DNA of 64,000 nucleotides from Macrothele yani (Eukaryota > Arthropoda > Arachnida > Araneae > Macrothelidae). A model generated the notes under the pieces. It was not told the origin of the DNA and did no database searches. It saw nothing but the letters and a program-made list of their open reading frames with translations. Position numbers and translations under genes: made by a program. The stretch covers positions 101,568,021-101,632,020 of the forward strand of contig CM076991.1 in the NCBI GenBank assembly GCA_039090855.1. The letters run 5' to 3'. This document shows positions 55,737 through 64,000 of the stretch, in pieces (position 1 is the stretch's first letter; each line of letters begins with the position of its first letter).

Positions 55737-56004
55737 CATCTTACGCCGGAACGCGTGCGGACGGTAATTGCAGTTTCTTCACGTTTACGTATTCTGCACA
55801 AAATGGCCTGTGTGTCCCTTGAACACGTTCCAAAGCCTTCTGGATTTCAGAGCACAATAAATTGTCTTTCTTGCAATGTCCTGGCATTCTGACGTTATTT
55901 TATTTCACTTGGCATCCAACCACACTTACTTTTTTATGCGCTATATAGCCGTTTATGATCCGTCCTTAGCAATTGTCCAGCAGTGTATATCTATGAAGAA
56001 TATA

Positions 56005-56324
56005 TGGGGAATCTATCAAATCCCATGTAAATGTGGCGTTTCGTATATAGTGTTCGATTGAAGGAGCACAAGACCTACATTCGGAATTATGACCTAAAGA
56101 AGTCATCGATGGCTAAACACTGTTACGAAAAGGACCATGTATTTCTCTTTGAAGAAGCAAAACTAATTGACAAGCCAGATTCAACCACCAAACTTGATGT
56201 TTTGGAAGCGCTCCATATATATCAGAAGTCTTCGCAACTTGTTAATGACATAGCATTCACCCCATTTCTGTCAAGCGCGTGTAAGCAACTAAACAAAACC
56301 CGTGACTGTAAACACCATTTATGA
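56005..56324 (+). pseudogene. GIY-YIG endonuclease domain of a Penelope-like retroelement
   Basis: The frame reads NIWGIYQIPCKCGVSYIV, then after a small deletion and frame change RLKEHKTYIRNYDLKKSSMA, EHC-like KHCYEKDHVFLFEEAKLIDK and LDVLEALHIYQKSSQLVND. This is the order of the C-terminal GIY-YIG endonuclease of Penelope-like elements: GIY, YIG, R.KEH.., H, E.L.I. The glycine of YIG is valine, and the loop after it is deleted. The domain would nick DNA for target-primed reverse transcription. The reverse transcriptase that should precede it is absent. Confidence 0.82.
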
Positions 56325-56350
56325 TATCATATACAATTTGAATATTTATG

Positions 56351-56406
56351 TGCCATTCGTCCTGATGAATCTAGGTCAATATCCAGCGAAACCATGGTCG
56401 ACTTGA
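56351..56406 (+). ncRNA. Hammerhead-ribozyme-like motif, right copy
   Basis: The core CTGATGA (56362-56368), a short helix II (CTAGG pairing with CCAG around TCAATAT), GAAA (56387-56390), a palindromic helix III word CCATGG and then TC follow in the right order. The strands before CTGATGA (GTC) and after the predicted cleavage site (GAC) can pair as helix I. Hammerhead motifs with a very short helix III are known from Penelope-like elements. Helix I is only 3 bp here, so activity is uncertain. Confidence 0.65.
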
Positions 56407-56444
56407 AAAAAAAAAAAAAATTGTGACAAACCACGTTGATTGTC

Positions 56445-56902
56445 ACAAGACTGTATGCAGTCTTTGAAATCAAAGATGAATTTCCTGTTTTTGTTTCTAA
56501 TTTGCCATTTCATCAGGTGTTATGCGTCTTTGGTGCTCCTTGATTTGGCTTGGCACAGATATATAACGTTTATTCTTTTTTGCGGCTTCCTAATCTAGGT
56601 TTAAACTAACGCTTTTAAGTGTATTTTGTTGTAAAATTTAAATTGCTTCGAATAAACCCTCAGAATATATTCAACATCGAAATAGAACAAACTTTCGGAT
56701 AGGTGCTCAATGATATTCAAGTTATTTCCCGAAAGCAATCAACCGTCTGTGTTTTTGTTTCCCAACTGGAGTGAATTACTCTCAGTAAACAAAACATTAG
56801 AAGTAGGGGTGATAGACAAACACCTCGGCACATGTGCAACCCCCACGCAGAGTGGGACAGACCCAAACTGAACGAAGGCAATAAATAGGCGGATTGCAGG
56901 GC
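56445..56902. other. Unannotated DNA
   Basis: No gene or repeat recognised. Confidence 0.5.
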
Positions 56903-56912
56903 TTCCGAACAG

Positions 56913-57230
56913 AGGGGCCGCGGGTGGCGTAGTGGACAACGTTCGTGACTGCCACGGAGAAGACCTCGGGCTCCAACTCTAAAGGTACGAACGTTTGAAA
57001 CACTAAATATCCGTCGTGCGTCGGATGGGCACGTTCAGTCGCCGGGCCCGGGTGCTGTCCCCCCGAGAATAAATAAGGGCGTCTTCCTCCCTCTTTCTAT
57101 CTCGCTTTCGCGTCGCTTTCCTATCGGGCACTCTAGCATAAATCTCCTAGCTTCCTATTTCTAAGGGTTGTTAAAGACCTGGGGTCAGACACTCCCTTCC
57201 TAAAATCCTCTACATATGATATGATATATA
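56913..57230 (+). mobile_element. SINE family S2, full-length, 10-bp target duplication
   Basis: Head GCGGGTGGCGTAGTGGACAA, eroded B box (GGGCTCCAACTCTAAAGG), body with GATGGGCACGTTCAGTCGCC, end CCTTCCTAAAATCCTCTACA and an ATGATAT-type tail. TTCCGAACAG lies at 56903-56912 and 57231-57240. Confidence 0.92.
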
Positions 57231-57244
57231 TTCCGAACAGTGTA

Positions 57245-57500
57245 TCGCAAACGACGAATATAGGTAAACGTGGTGATCCGAGCGACTTTGTTTGCGGATG
57301 CATTGTCGGCGCAAGATAGACGAATCATTATATCGTCCATGTGGTAAGAACCCTAGGTTTCCTGAGGGAAACCGTGTCAAGGGTGTACCAAAGGATATCT
57401 AACAAGAAGAAGTTAAGGCTCAGCGAGACGTAACTAGAGCCGCCATGTCTTCAAGGAAAAAATGCAGTCCACAGAAGCCAACATACAGGCTAATGCCGGA
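57245..57500 (+). pseudogene. Tc1-like transposase N-terminal remnant
   Basis: The plus strand reads RGDPSDFVCGCIVGAR, a stop, then VRTLGFLRETVSRVYQRI, the helix-turn-helix end of a Tc1-like transposase (compare LGFSRATVSRVHRE). No catalytic part and no terminal repeats are visible. It may be the detached start of the element at 58290, separated by the S1 copy, or a separate relic. Confidence 0.55.
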
Positions 57501-57540
57501 GCAGAGAGAGCAGACTGCGCATGCGTATTTCTGTTCAATT

Positions 57541-57755
57541 TTTTTTTATTGGAGGTTTAACGACCACCGTAAGCAACTCAATGGGCTATAAGCAGTCGCC
57601 AGTCCCTAATTTAGGGCCACTGGTTCCAGGGAGGGGAGAGAGCCAGTGCCGACAGACAAACACAACATCCATGCCTCACCGGGATTCGAACCCGGACCCC
57701 TTTGGGACGAATGATCAGAGGCCATCGCTTAGACCACTCGCCACCGGGGCGGCCC
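57541..57755 (-). mobile_element. S1 SINE
   Basis: T run as poly-A tail at 57540-57548, S1 body and B box (GGGATTCGAACCCGG on plus). The A box region has lost one base (CCACTCGCCACCGG). Target duplication unclear. Confidence 0.88.
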
Positions 57756-58289
57756 AATCTTTGACTTCAATTCTTTGGGTAAAGAACAGTCAGCCGAGCT
57801 ACTCACAGCACGTGATTGTTACCTTCTCGGTAGCATAACCACTTCGCAAATCGGATATGTCAGTTTTGTTACGTCAATCGGGTTAGTTAAAGCTTTTGTT
57901 TGTTCTTCAGTTTTTCAGAAATATTTTCAGTAATGCCAAATACTAGGGAATGTCTGTATTTTGTACGGATCCTTAGGCCTAACTGTAATATTTGCTGAAA
58001 TTTAATTTAAATAGTAATACTAATGTTATTGCATATTTTTCTCACCCAAATAAGGGATGGGCGGGATATCAGAAAACAACAACAAAAAACTGCTCTATGC
58101 AAATAGTCATCAGACCGAAGGAAATCATCATAGATTAAAGAAAAGCTTCACTGCCATAATCCTCTTAACGTGTTTTGCTCCTGAATGTTAACTTTCCGGC
58201 AGAGCATATTGTCTCTTAAGATGTGGTGGCGCTGTTTCCGCCCGTTTTACGTTATCTCTATGAGAGTTGACCTTCTTTAAGCGTTAGAT
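57756..58289. other. Unannotated DNA
   Basis: No feature supported. It may include the lost left end of the next element. Confidence 0.4.
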
Positions 58290-59242
58290 ATTCTTTGGGT
58301 GTCCCACGAGTGTACCATCGATGAACGTATCAACGACCAGAGAGCAAACGGTGGCCGACCACACGCCATTAATGACCTTGGTCGACGTACACTATCCAGG
58401 CTTGTACAGACCTACCGCTTAGCAACCGAGGGGCCAATCACATCCAGATTAAATGTCGGAGATCCAATCAGCGTCAGCGAGCGAACTGTAAGGCACACGC
58501 TGCACCACATCGGCTACGGGAGCCAACGCCATACTCGCGCGCCACTGTTGAAGGCTCATCGTCTGACATTACGTCTCTCCTGATGCCGGGAATGTCCAAA
58601 CTGGGCCTCTGCAGAGTGACGTCAAGTCGTGTGGTCTGATGAATCCCGTTTCCAGCTGTACCGAGATGTCGGGAGGGTGCGGGTGCGGAGTCGACAGCAT
58701 GAGGTCATAGCTCGGTCATGCCATGTCGGTTCTGTTCAAGATGCAGGTGGGTTTTTTTTCGTTGGTTTGAGGAGCCTTTTCCTGGGACACATTATGTCCC
58801 TTAGTGTGTCTGGAAAGGTCCTTAACAGCTGCACTCTACCGTCATGAGCTGGCTGATCACCTAGACCCTTTCATGGCCTTCGCGCATCCTGGGGTCGATG
58901 GTGTGCTTCAGAAGAACAACGCGCCGCTCCACATAACTGCAACCACCCAGGCATGACTAGAGAAATACACATCTGAGTTTGGAACCATCCAGTTGCCCTC
59001 AAGGTCGCCGGATATAAACCCTGTGGAAGCTGTCTGGGATGTTGTGGGGTGGAACATCAGATCCATAGATCCTGTGCCGGCGCCTCTGGCAGAGTTTCGG
59101 ACTATGCCGCAACAGTCATGGCCGGCATTGCCACCGGAAACCCTCTGGCAGCTGGTGGAGTCGACGCCTCTGCGTGTACAGACTGCTATTCGCGCTGGAG
59201 GAGAACCAACACGCTATTAGGGAGGTATCTCTGATGTTTTGT
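58290..59242 (+). mobile_element. Tc1-like relic abutting another in opposite orientation
   Basis: Transposase-derived sequence fills the segment; the right end meets the next Tc1-like fragment at about 59242 without spacer. No terminal repeat pair found. Confidence 0.75.
58299..59220 (+). pseudogene. Tc1-like transposase, second catalytic Asp replaced
   Basis: In changing frames: GVSHECTIDERIND (end of HTH), GRPHAINDLGRRTLSRLVQT, TVRHTLHHIGYGSQRHTRAP, then stops, VVWSDESRFQLYRDV (first acid kept), LQKNNAPLHITA near 58912 where the family has QQDNAPLH (aspartate to asparagine), and RSPDINPVEAVWDVVGW (glutamate kept). The end is [17 protein letters not shown]. At least four frame breaks are present. 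Confidence 0.82.
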
Positions 59243-59966
59243 ACACTGCCAGCTTCAAACTTCACCTTAGGAACAATACACTGTGGTAAATAGCGTTCCC
59301 CCGGCTGCCGCCATACCCACACACGGACATCAAACTGATGGTTCGTGTATCTAGATTCATCAGTCTATAGGATCCGTTTCCATTGGTCTACAGTCCACGA
59401 TAAAAAAATTTTACACCATGCCAAACGACGATTAGCATTCCTAGTGGAGATGAAAGGCTTATGAGCAGCCGCACGACCACGGTAACCCACGGAATGAAGT
59501 TCTCTGCGAATGGTACGTGTACATACCAAGGTTGCAGCGGTTTTACTCACCTGTACACTGAGGTCTTGTGCAGTACTTCGTCGATTAGCTGTAACGACTC
59601 TCCTGAGGCTTCGACGTCCTCTATCACTGATTTTCTTTGGTCTGCCGGTACGTTTTGCTGCTTGAGGCACACCATGTGTCTTCCACTTATTCCGTACATC
59701 CAAAACAGTTGATTTGGGTATGTTTAAACGCTTTTCGGTTTCTCTTATGGACAACCCATTTATATAACACCCAGTAATATTTCCTTTCTCAAAGTCAGTT
59801 CTTTCCCTCCGCGACATTTTCACTTAACCTTACAGTGCGATATGATCGCGGTCAGTTGCAGGCTTATTTTTTAAACCGTTTGCAGCTGTACCGCGCATTT
59901 TAATAAAGCAGCGAATCCGTTCATTTGCTTTTTAAGGGGTGTCCGGTTACTTTTGTCAATATAGTG
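59243..59966 (-). mobile_element. Tc1-like element truncated at its 3' half (family of 62074-63761)
   Basis: The right end, inverted, reads CACTATATTGACAAAAGTAA, with TA at 59967-59968. Homology to the second copy breaks off at about 59243, where the previous relic begins. Confidence 0.85.
59250..59817 (-). pseudogene. Tc1-like transposase, N-terminal half
   Basis: From MSRRERTDFEKGNITGCYIN the frame is open to DQWKRIL (59365) and contains both helix-turn-helix motifs (LSIRETEKRLNIPKSTVL; RRSTAQDLSVQV) and a GRPKK AT-hook-like motif between them. Then a frameshift occurs at the first catalytic region ([10 protein letters not shown] stands where TDESR.TI is expected). The copy ends after about 190 residues by truncation. 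Confidence 0.85.
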
Positions 59967-59968
59967 TA

Positions 59969-60430
59969 CATTGTTTACATGCTTTTTAGGTTGTATCCCA
60001 TACAACGAAAGCAACATTACTCTGTATCCCCGTGACATCTCCTTCTCTCTATATGACCTTGAGTGTCCTTGTCCTCTTCTCGTTCATTGCGAGCCCCTTC
60101 ACCGTTTGGGGGTAGCATTCTTGAAACCTCGTAACGAATGTCACTGTGGTTCCTCCTCCAAGCATGTAAGAAGGACTGCAGAACATCACTCTTTTATTTA
60201 ACAAGGACCGTCTTAAACAGTCTGAACAAACATAGCGTATTTTAGAAGTTTCGCAAAATATCCAATAGTGTTTTTTGAGAATAAATTGTCCGTTCTCATA
60301 CAATGTATCTTACACTGCCGTTACTTGAACATACACATATACACACAACAAAATTTTTATTCATTACTGGAATGCCAAATTGAGTCACAGATCAATTAAA
60401 ATACATAAATCATATTTAAATATTTATCGA
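59969..60430. other. Unannotated DNA, possible retroelement trace
   Basis: A plus-strand stretch around 60100-60180 reads LGVAFLKPRNECHCGSSSKH and RTAEHHSF, which loosely recalls the CxCG...T.EH zinc motif near the end of some LINE proteins. Too weak to call. Confidence 0.3.
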
Positions 60431-60764
60431 GGCCTTTCGTCGGCAGAGATCCTCACAACTGTTTTCTCAGTAACGGCGTGCAACAATCACCCAACTCTAC
60501 CACCAGTACAACAGCGGTGCAGTCGACCTATTTCCACATGCACCATGCTCCGTGCCTTGCTTACAATGGGGTTCCGCAGCCAGAGACTAACGAGGGTGCA
60601 CATGATGACGCTCAGTCATCGGAAATAATGTCTCGCATGGGCCAAGGAACGTTAAAAATGGACCCTGGACAGATGGAAGAATTTCGTCTGGAATGATGCG
60701 CCCCATTTCCTGATGCACTATGCTGATGGCCGGGTTCGTATATGGAGTTTACAGCATGAAGCCC

Positions 60765-61225
60765 TATATCCCTATACCCTGAACCCATACCATACCCATA
60801 CCTATACCAAACATAAGCCATATACCGTACCCTATACCCTAAGTCATGTAATCCCATACCATACCCATACCCATACCTATACCAAACATAAGCCATATAC
60901 CGTACCCTATACCCTAAGTCATGTAATCCCATACCATACCCATACCCATACCTATACCAAACATAAGCCATATACCGTACCCTATACCCTAAGTCATGTA
61001 AGCCCATACCATATCCATACTTATACCAACCATAAGCCATATGCCGTACCCTATACCCTAAGTCATATAAGCCCATACCATACCCATGCCCTATAACCAT
61101 ACCATAACTTATACCATAAGCTATATAAGCCCATACCATACCCATGCCCTATACCCATACCATAACTTATACCATAAGCTATATAAGCCCATACCATACC
61201 CTATATCCCATGAAGTCCTATGAAG
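60765..61225. repeat. 75-bp minisatellite of CCCATACC type
   Basis: AAGTCATGTAATCCCATACC recurs at 60841, 60916, 60991 and 61060. Units consist of CCCATACC, CCTATACC and AACATAAGCC words. It begins exactly after ATGAAGCCCTATA, a transposase phrase that itself resembles the repeat. Confidence 0.92.
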
Positions 61226-61305
61226 CCCTATACTTTGTTTGTTTGCACAGTTGGGGTTCAACAGGCCGGTGGAGTTGTTGTTCTTCTCTGGGGAGCTTTT
61301 TCCTG

Positions 61306-61592
61306 GTGAAAATACTCCAAATACGTGGCGACAGTTAATAAACAAATAAATACATCGCTCTTTCCACGTTCCAGAAACACACAGCATCCGAAAAATTGTT
61401 TTTAGCCAACCGCTGTGGAATTGAACCAACAGAACTCTCAATATCGCGCCGAGTGCGTTACATTTACGCAACGGTGGCCAACAATCCACGGTGCTATGTG
61501 TATTTAAGTCAGCTTTTGGACATTACCGGCATTTTTCGGATGCTGTGTGTTTCTGGAACGTGAAAAGAGCGATGTATTTATTTATTTATTAT
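61306..61592 (-). mobile_element. tRNA-SINE-like element with inverted arms (S4 group), 13-bp duplication
   Basis: GAGCTTTTTCCTG stands at 61293-61305 and 61593-61605, a perfect 13-bp duplication. AAATACATCGCTCTTTCCAC near the left pairs with GTGAAAAGAGCGATGTATTT near the right, with homology of about 52 bp. The centre has a minus-strand tRNA-like segment (GGTTCAATTCCACAGCGG). It shares the CATCGCTCTTTCCACG word with 15208-15920. Confidence 0.85.
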
Positions 61593-62171
61593 GAGCTTTT
61601 TCCTGTCAATCCCAAGGTCCGTTGGTTCTCATCCAACAAACAATGAATGTGGGACGCTACAGGAACTTGTTGTTAGCCACTATCTCCATACATATCTGCA
61701 GGAGGTTTATCCTGACCACAGTACCACCTTTCATCAGGGCAACGCACCGTGTCATCGGGCTCGTACTGTATTACTACTGAGTGATTGGATGAACACGACA
61801 ACGAATTCGCCAAAATATCTTGGCGTACAAACTCCCCTGACTGTAACCCAATTTGTGGGATATACTAGAACGGAGTGTGAGAATTGTTGATCCTTCTCCA
61901 TGGAATGAGAGGGAACTGACGCAGCTGCTGCAGCGGACATGTGATTCAAGTTACGCTTGGAGGATGTTCGACCCCTTGTGGAATCTGTTCGTAGGCGTCC
62001 GCAAGCTGTGATTGCACAGAAAAGGGGGACAAACACGTTATTAGGTAGGTGTTCCGACAGCAAAGGCAACTGACACTACATTGACAAAAGTCACCGGACA
62101 CCCCTTCAAAAGCAAATGAACGGATCCACTGCGTTGTTAAGATGCGCGGTGCAGCTGCGAACGGTATAAAA

Positions 62172-62610
62172 CACAAAAAAATAATTCGAAGCTCTCGAAG
62201 CACGGTTATTTTTCTGGAGCAGCCAAAGTACACACACCACATTTTAAATTTCCTTTTCAAAAACGCAGGATCTAAAAAATGTCTTTATTTACAATTTAAA
62301 AATATAGTAGATAAAAGCTCTGGCGAGCACTTTTGCGACTATGGCCGCATCATCAGGCCGATGAGTGAAATCAGATTAGAACGGCACAAGGTTAAATAGT
62401 GACAGATAAGAGCACAAGTATCACACATTATGTAAATGAAGACATAAATCATTGCCATTCACTACAATTATTGTTAAAAGTCCGTTTTTTTAAAAAGGAA
62501 ATTTAAAATGTGGTTTGTGTGCTTTGGCTGCTCCAGAAAAGTTACCGTGCATCGACAGCTTTGAATTCTTCTTGTTTACAACTCAGCACGAAATACTTTT
62601 AATTCTTAGG
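62172..62610. mobile_element. Small foldback or MITE-like insertion
   Basis: ACGGTTATTTTTCTGGAGCA and what follows (about 62190-62262) pairs with an inverted copy at 62486-62575. Inside, ATGTCTTTATTTACA pairs with TGTAAATGAAGACAT. The sister element at 59.9 kb lacks the whole segment. GGTATAAAAC (about 62162-62171) and GGTATAAAAAC (about 62611-62621) stand on either side as a likely target duplication. Confidence 0.75.
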
Positions 62611-62661
62611 TATAAAAACAAACCTGCAGGTGACCGCGATCATATCGCACTGTGAGGTTGA

Positions 62662-63695
62662 GTGAAAATGTCTCGGCGGGAGAGAACTGACTTCGAGAAA
62701 GGAAAGATTGTTGGGTGTTATATTAGTGGGTTGTCAATAAGAAAAACGGAGAGGCGTTTAAACATACCCAAGTCAACTGTTTTGGATGTACTGAATAAGT
62801 GGAAGACACATGGCGTGCCTGAAGCAGCAAAACGTACCGGAAGACCAAAGAAAATCAGTGATAGAGGACGTCGAAACCTCAGAGGAATCGTTACAGCTAA
62901 TCGACGGAGTACTGCACAAGACCTCAGTGTACAGGTGAGTAAAAATGCTGGAACCTTGATATGTACACGTACCATTCGCAGAGAACTTCATTCCATGAGT
63001 TACCGTGGTCGTGCGGCTGCTCATAAGCCTTTCATCTCCACTCTGAATGCAACTCGTTGTTTAGCATGGTGTAAAGAACATTTATCGTGGACCGTAGATC
63101 AATGGAAACGGGTCCTATGGACTGATGAATCCAGATGTACGATCCATCAGTCTGATGGCCGTGTGTGGGTATGGCGGCAGCCGGGGAACGCTATTTATCA
63201 CAGTGTACTGTTCCTACGGTGAAGTTTGGAGCTGGTAGTGTACTCGTGTGAGGGTGTGTTTCGTGGTATGGTCCCGGCCCATTGGGTATCGTGGACAAAC
63301 CTGTTAACTAGCACGTCTACCTCGATATTCTGGACAATTATGCCCTGCCAATTCTGTGGCAATACTATGGAACCGAGCCTTGTCGGTACCAGCAGAATAA
63401 TGCACCGAGCCATAAAGCAGGGACTGTTACGGCTTGGTTTGACAATAATTCCATATCGTGTGTGAACTGGTCAGTACAAAGCCCTGATCTTAATCCCATG
63501 GAGCACCTATTAGATGAATTAGAGCGTCGCATAAGAAGTTTGGATCTAAAGCCTACTACTAAGCAACAGTTAGTAGCAGCATTATGTACTGAATGGAAGC
63601 GCATACCTATCGCTGTGTTCCAAAACCTTGTCGAAAGCATGTCTCGAAGGGTGAGTAAATGCATTAAAGCCAAAGATAGACCGAGACCGCACTAA
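62662..63695 (+). pseudogene. Tc1-like transposase, second catalytic Asp replaced
   Basis: The frame from MKMSRRERTDFEKGKIVGCY is open to 63222 and holds both HTH motifs (LSIRKTERRLNIPKSTVL, RRSTAQDLSVQV), GRPKK, and the first acid in VLWTDESRCTIHQSDG. It ends after [12 protein letters not shown] because of a frameshift. In the other frames YQQNNAPSHKA is seen (the family has QQDNAPSH, so aspartate is asparagine), and QSPDLNPMEHLLDELERRI keeps the glutamate. The C-terminus is SMSRRVSKCIKAKDRPRPH. It is inactive by frameshift and by a catalytic substitution. Confidence 0.9.
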
Positions 63696-63774
63696 TGTAT
63701 GTCGATAAACGCTATGTTGTGTTTCTCTTATAGGTGTTCGGTGACTTTTGTCAATATAGTGTATGACGTAACTG

Positions 63775-63885
63775 TCAAGACGGCAAAGTTGCAGCGACAA
63801 ACTCCGTCGGTGTAGCTTAATTTGAAAAACATTCGGCTCCGGAGCAAAAGGATGAGAGTTCGATTCACGCCAGCGGTAAAATTGC
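63775..63885 (+). mobile_element. SINE family S3, plus orientation
   Basis: CCGTCGGTGTAGCTTAATTT, CATTCGGCTCCGGAGCAAAA and GAGAGTTCGATTCACGCC form the tRNA-like head with A and B boxes. This is the single-copy form of the unit amplified at 25.6 kb. Confidence 0.7.
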
Positions 63886-64000
63886 TTTTAAGATACATGA
63901 TTGAAAATAGGAAGAAGGTGAGACGAAATCAGATACTGAGTTCTGTTTCTGTAAAGCATTTTGTGACGGGAACGGATCTGCGTTCGCATTTGAAAAAAAA

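Larger units (their letters stand above)
54445..55985 (+). mobile_element. Tc1-like DNA transposon, best preserved of the window
   Basis: Ends CACTGCCGGACAATTGCTAA and inverted CACTGCTGGACAATTGCTAA; TA at 54443-54444 and 55986-55987. It sits inside the Penelope-like element, between its inverted arm and its endonuclease remnant, so it is younger than that element. Confidence 0.95.
55988..56430 (+). mobile_element. Penelope-like element, 3' part
   Basis: An endonuclease-coding remnant (56005-56324) is followed by a 3' region ending in a hammerhead-like motif and an A run (56405-56420). The inverted arm lies at 54215-54438 beyond the Tc1-like insertion. The reverse-transcriptase part is missing (5' truncation). 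Confidence 0.78.
60470..62045 (+). pseudogene. Tc1-like transposase remnant
   Basis: Pieces: LLTMGFRSQRLTRVHMMTLS, WAKERLK, WNDAPHFLMHYADGRVRIW (first acid kept, next Glu is Ala), LQHEALYPY, then the minisatellite. Later blocks are CLHSWGSTGRW, YLQEVYPDHSTTFHQGNAPC (the family has HQDNAPC, so the second aspartate is glycine), and the C-terminal LTQLLQRTC. Numerous stops. No coding ability. Confidence 0.78.
60430..62070 (+). mobile_element. Decayed Tc1-like relic with a minisatellite and a nested SINE
   Basis: Matches the relic at 11060-13960 block by block (GTGCAACAATCACCCA, TTGGGGTTCAACAGG, CTGCAGGAGGTTTA, CGGACATGTG). Interrupted at 60765-61225 and 61306-61592. The right edge abuts the next element at 62074. 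Confidence 0.8.
62074..63761 (+). mobile_element. Tc1-like DNA transposon with a nested foldback element
   Basis: Ends CACTACATTGACAAAAGTCA and inverted CACTATATTGACAAAAGTCA; TA at 63762-63763, left TA decayed. Same family as 59243-59966. Confidence 0.9.

Noticed and set aside
60612..61145. Gly/Tyr-rich 177-codon minus-strand frame
   Set aside because: It is a translation of the 75-bp minisatellite.

Overview
The window is eukaryotic, AT-rich, non-coding DNA from an animal genome, most likely an arthropod. The main evidence is many unrelated Tc1/mariner lineages, several tRNA-derived SINE families, a Penelope-like retroelement and long satellite arrays. I see no convincing host gene, no rRNA, and no tRNA that I would call functional. 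I cannot fix the species from sequence alone.

Layout. 1-6.7 kb: three inactivated Tc1-like elements on the minus strand (847-2256, 2452-3649, 5527-6718). 6.7-11 kb: SINE copies, a 147-bp tandem array and a 152-bp array with 456-bp higher order. 11-14 kb: a decayed Tc1-like relic split by a SINE and by a hAT-like non-autonomous element that carries a 1-kb microsatellite. 15-21 kb: a palindromic SINE-like element, two Tc1 fragments, a 40-bp satellite and another Tc1-like element. 22-30 kb: a mariner, SINEs, a tandemly amplified SINE head, and two nested LINE remnants. 29-36 kb: Tc1-like element, MITE, SINEs inside a dated tandem duplication, and a second copy of the same mariner. 37-40 kb: another Tc1-like lineage and a different mariner. 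41.6-43.1 kb: a foldback element with a 9-bp target duplication and an empty-site paralogue next to it. 43-48 kb: three Tc1-like elements in a row. 48.5-52.3 kb: 63-bp and about 60-bp satellites. 54-56.5 kb: a Penelope-like element with inverted ends and hammerhead-ribozyme-like motifs, split by the best-preserved Tc1-like element of the window. 57-64 kb: five more Tc1-like fragments, two of them hit by nested insertions.

No transposase here is intact. Stops, frameshifts or substitutions of the catalytic DDE/DDD residues are visible in every copy; several triads are still complete but sit in broken frames. Two of the longest reading frames are deceptive: pairs of compensating frameshifts keep the frame open while replacing the segment that holds a catalytic acid. 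The Tc1-like elements repeatedly carry the same kind of short promoter (octamer ATGCAAAT, CRE-like TGACGTCA, TATA) just inside the terminal repeat, even between different lineages.

The genes do not form a pathway. The biology here is layered transposition: target-site duplications and nesting allow a relative order of insertions to be read directly at several places.
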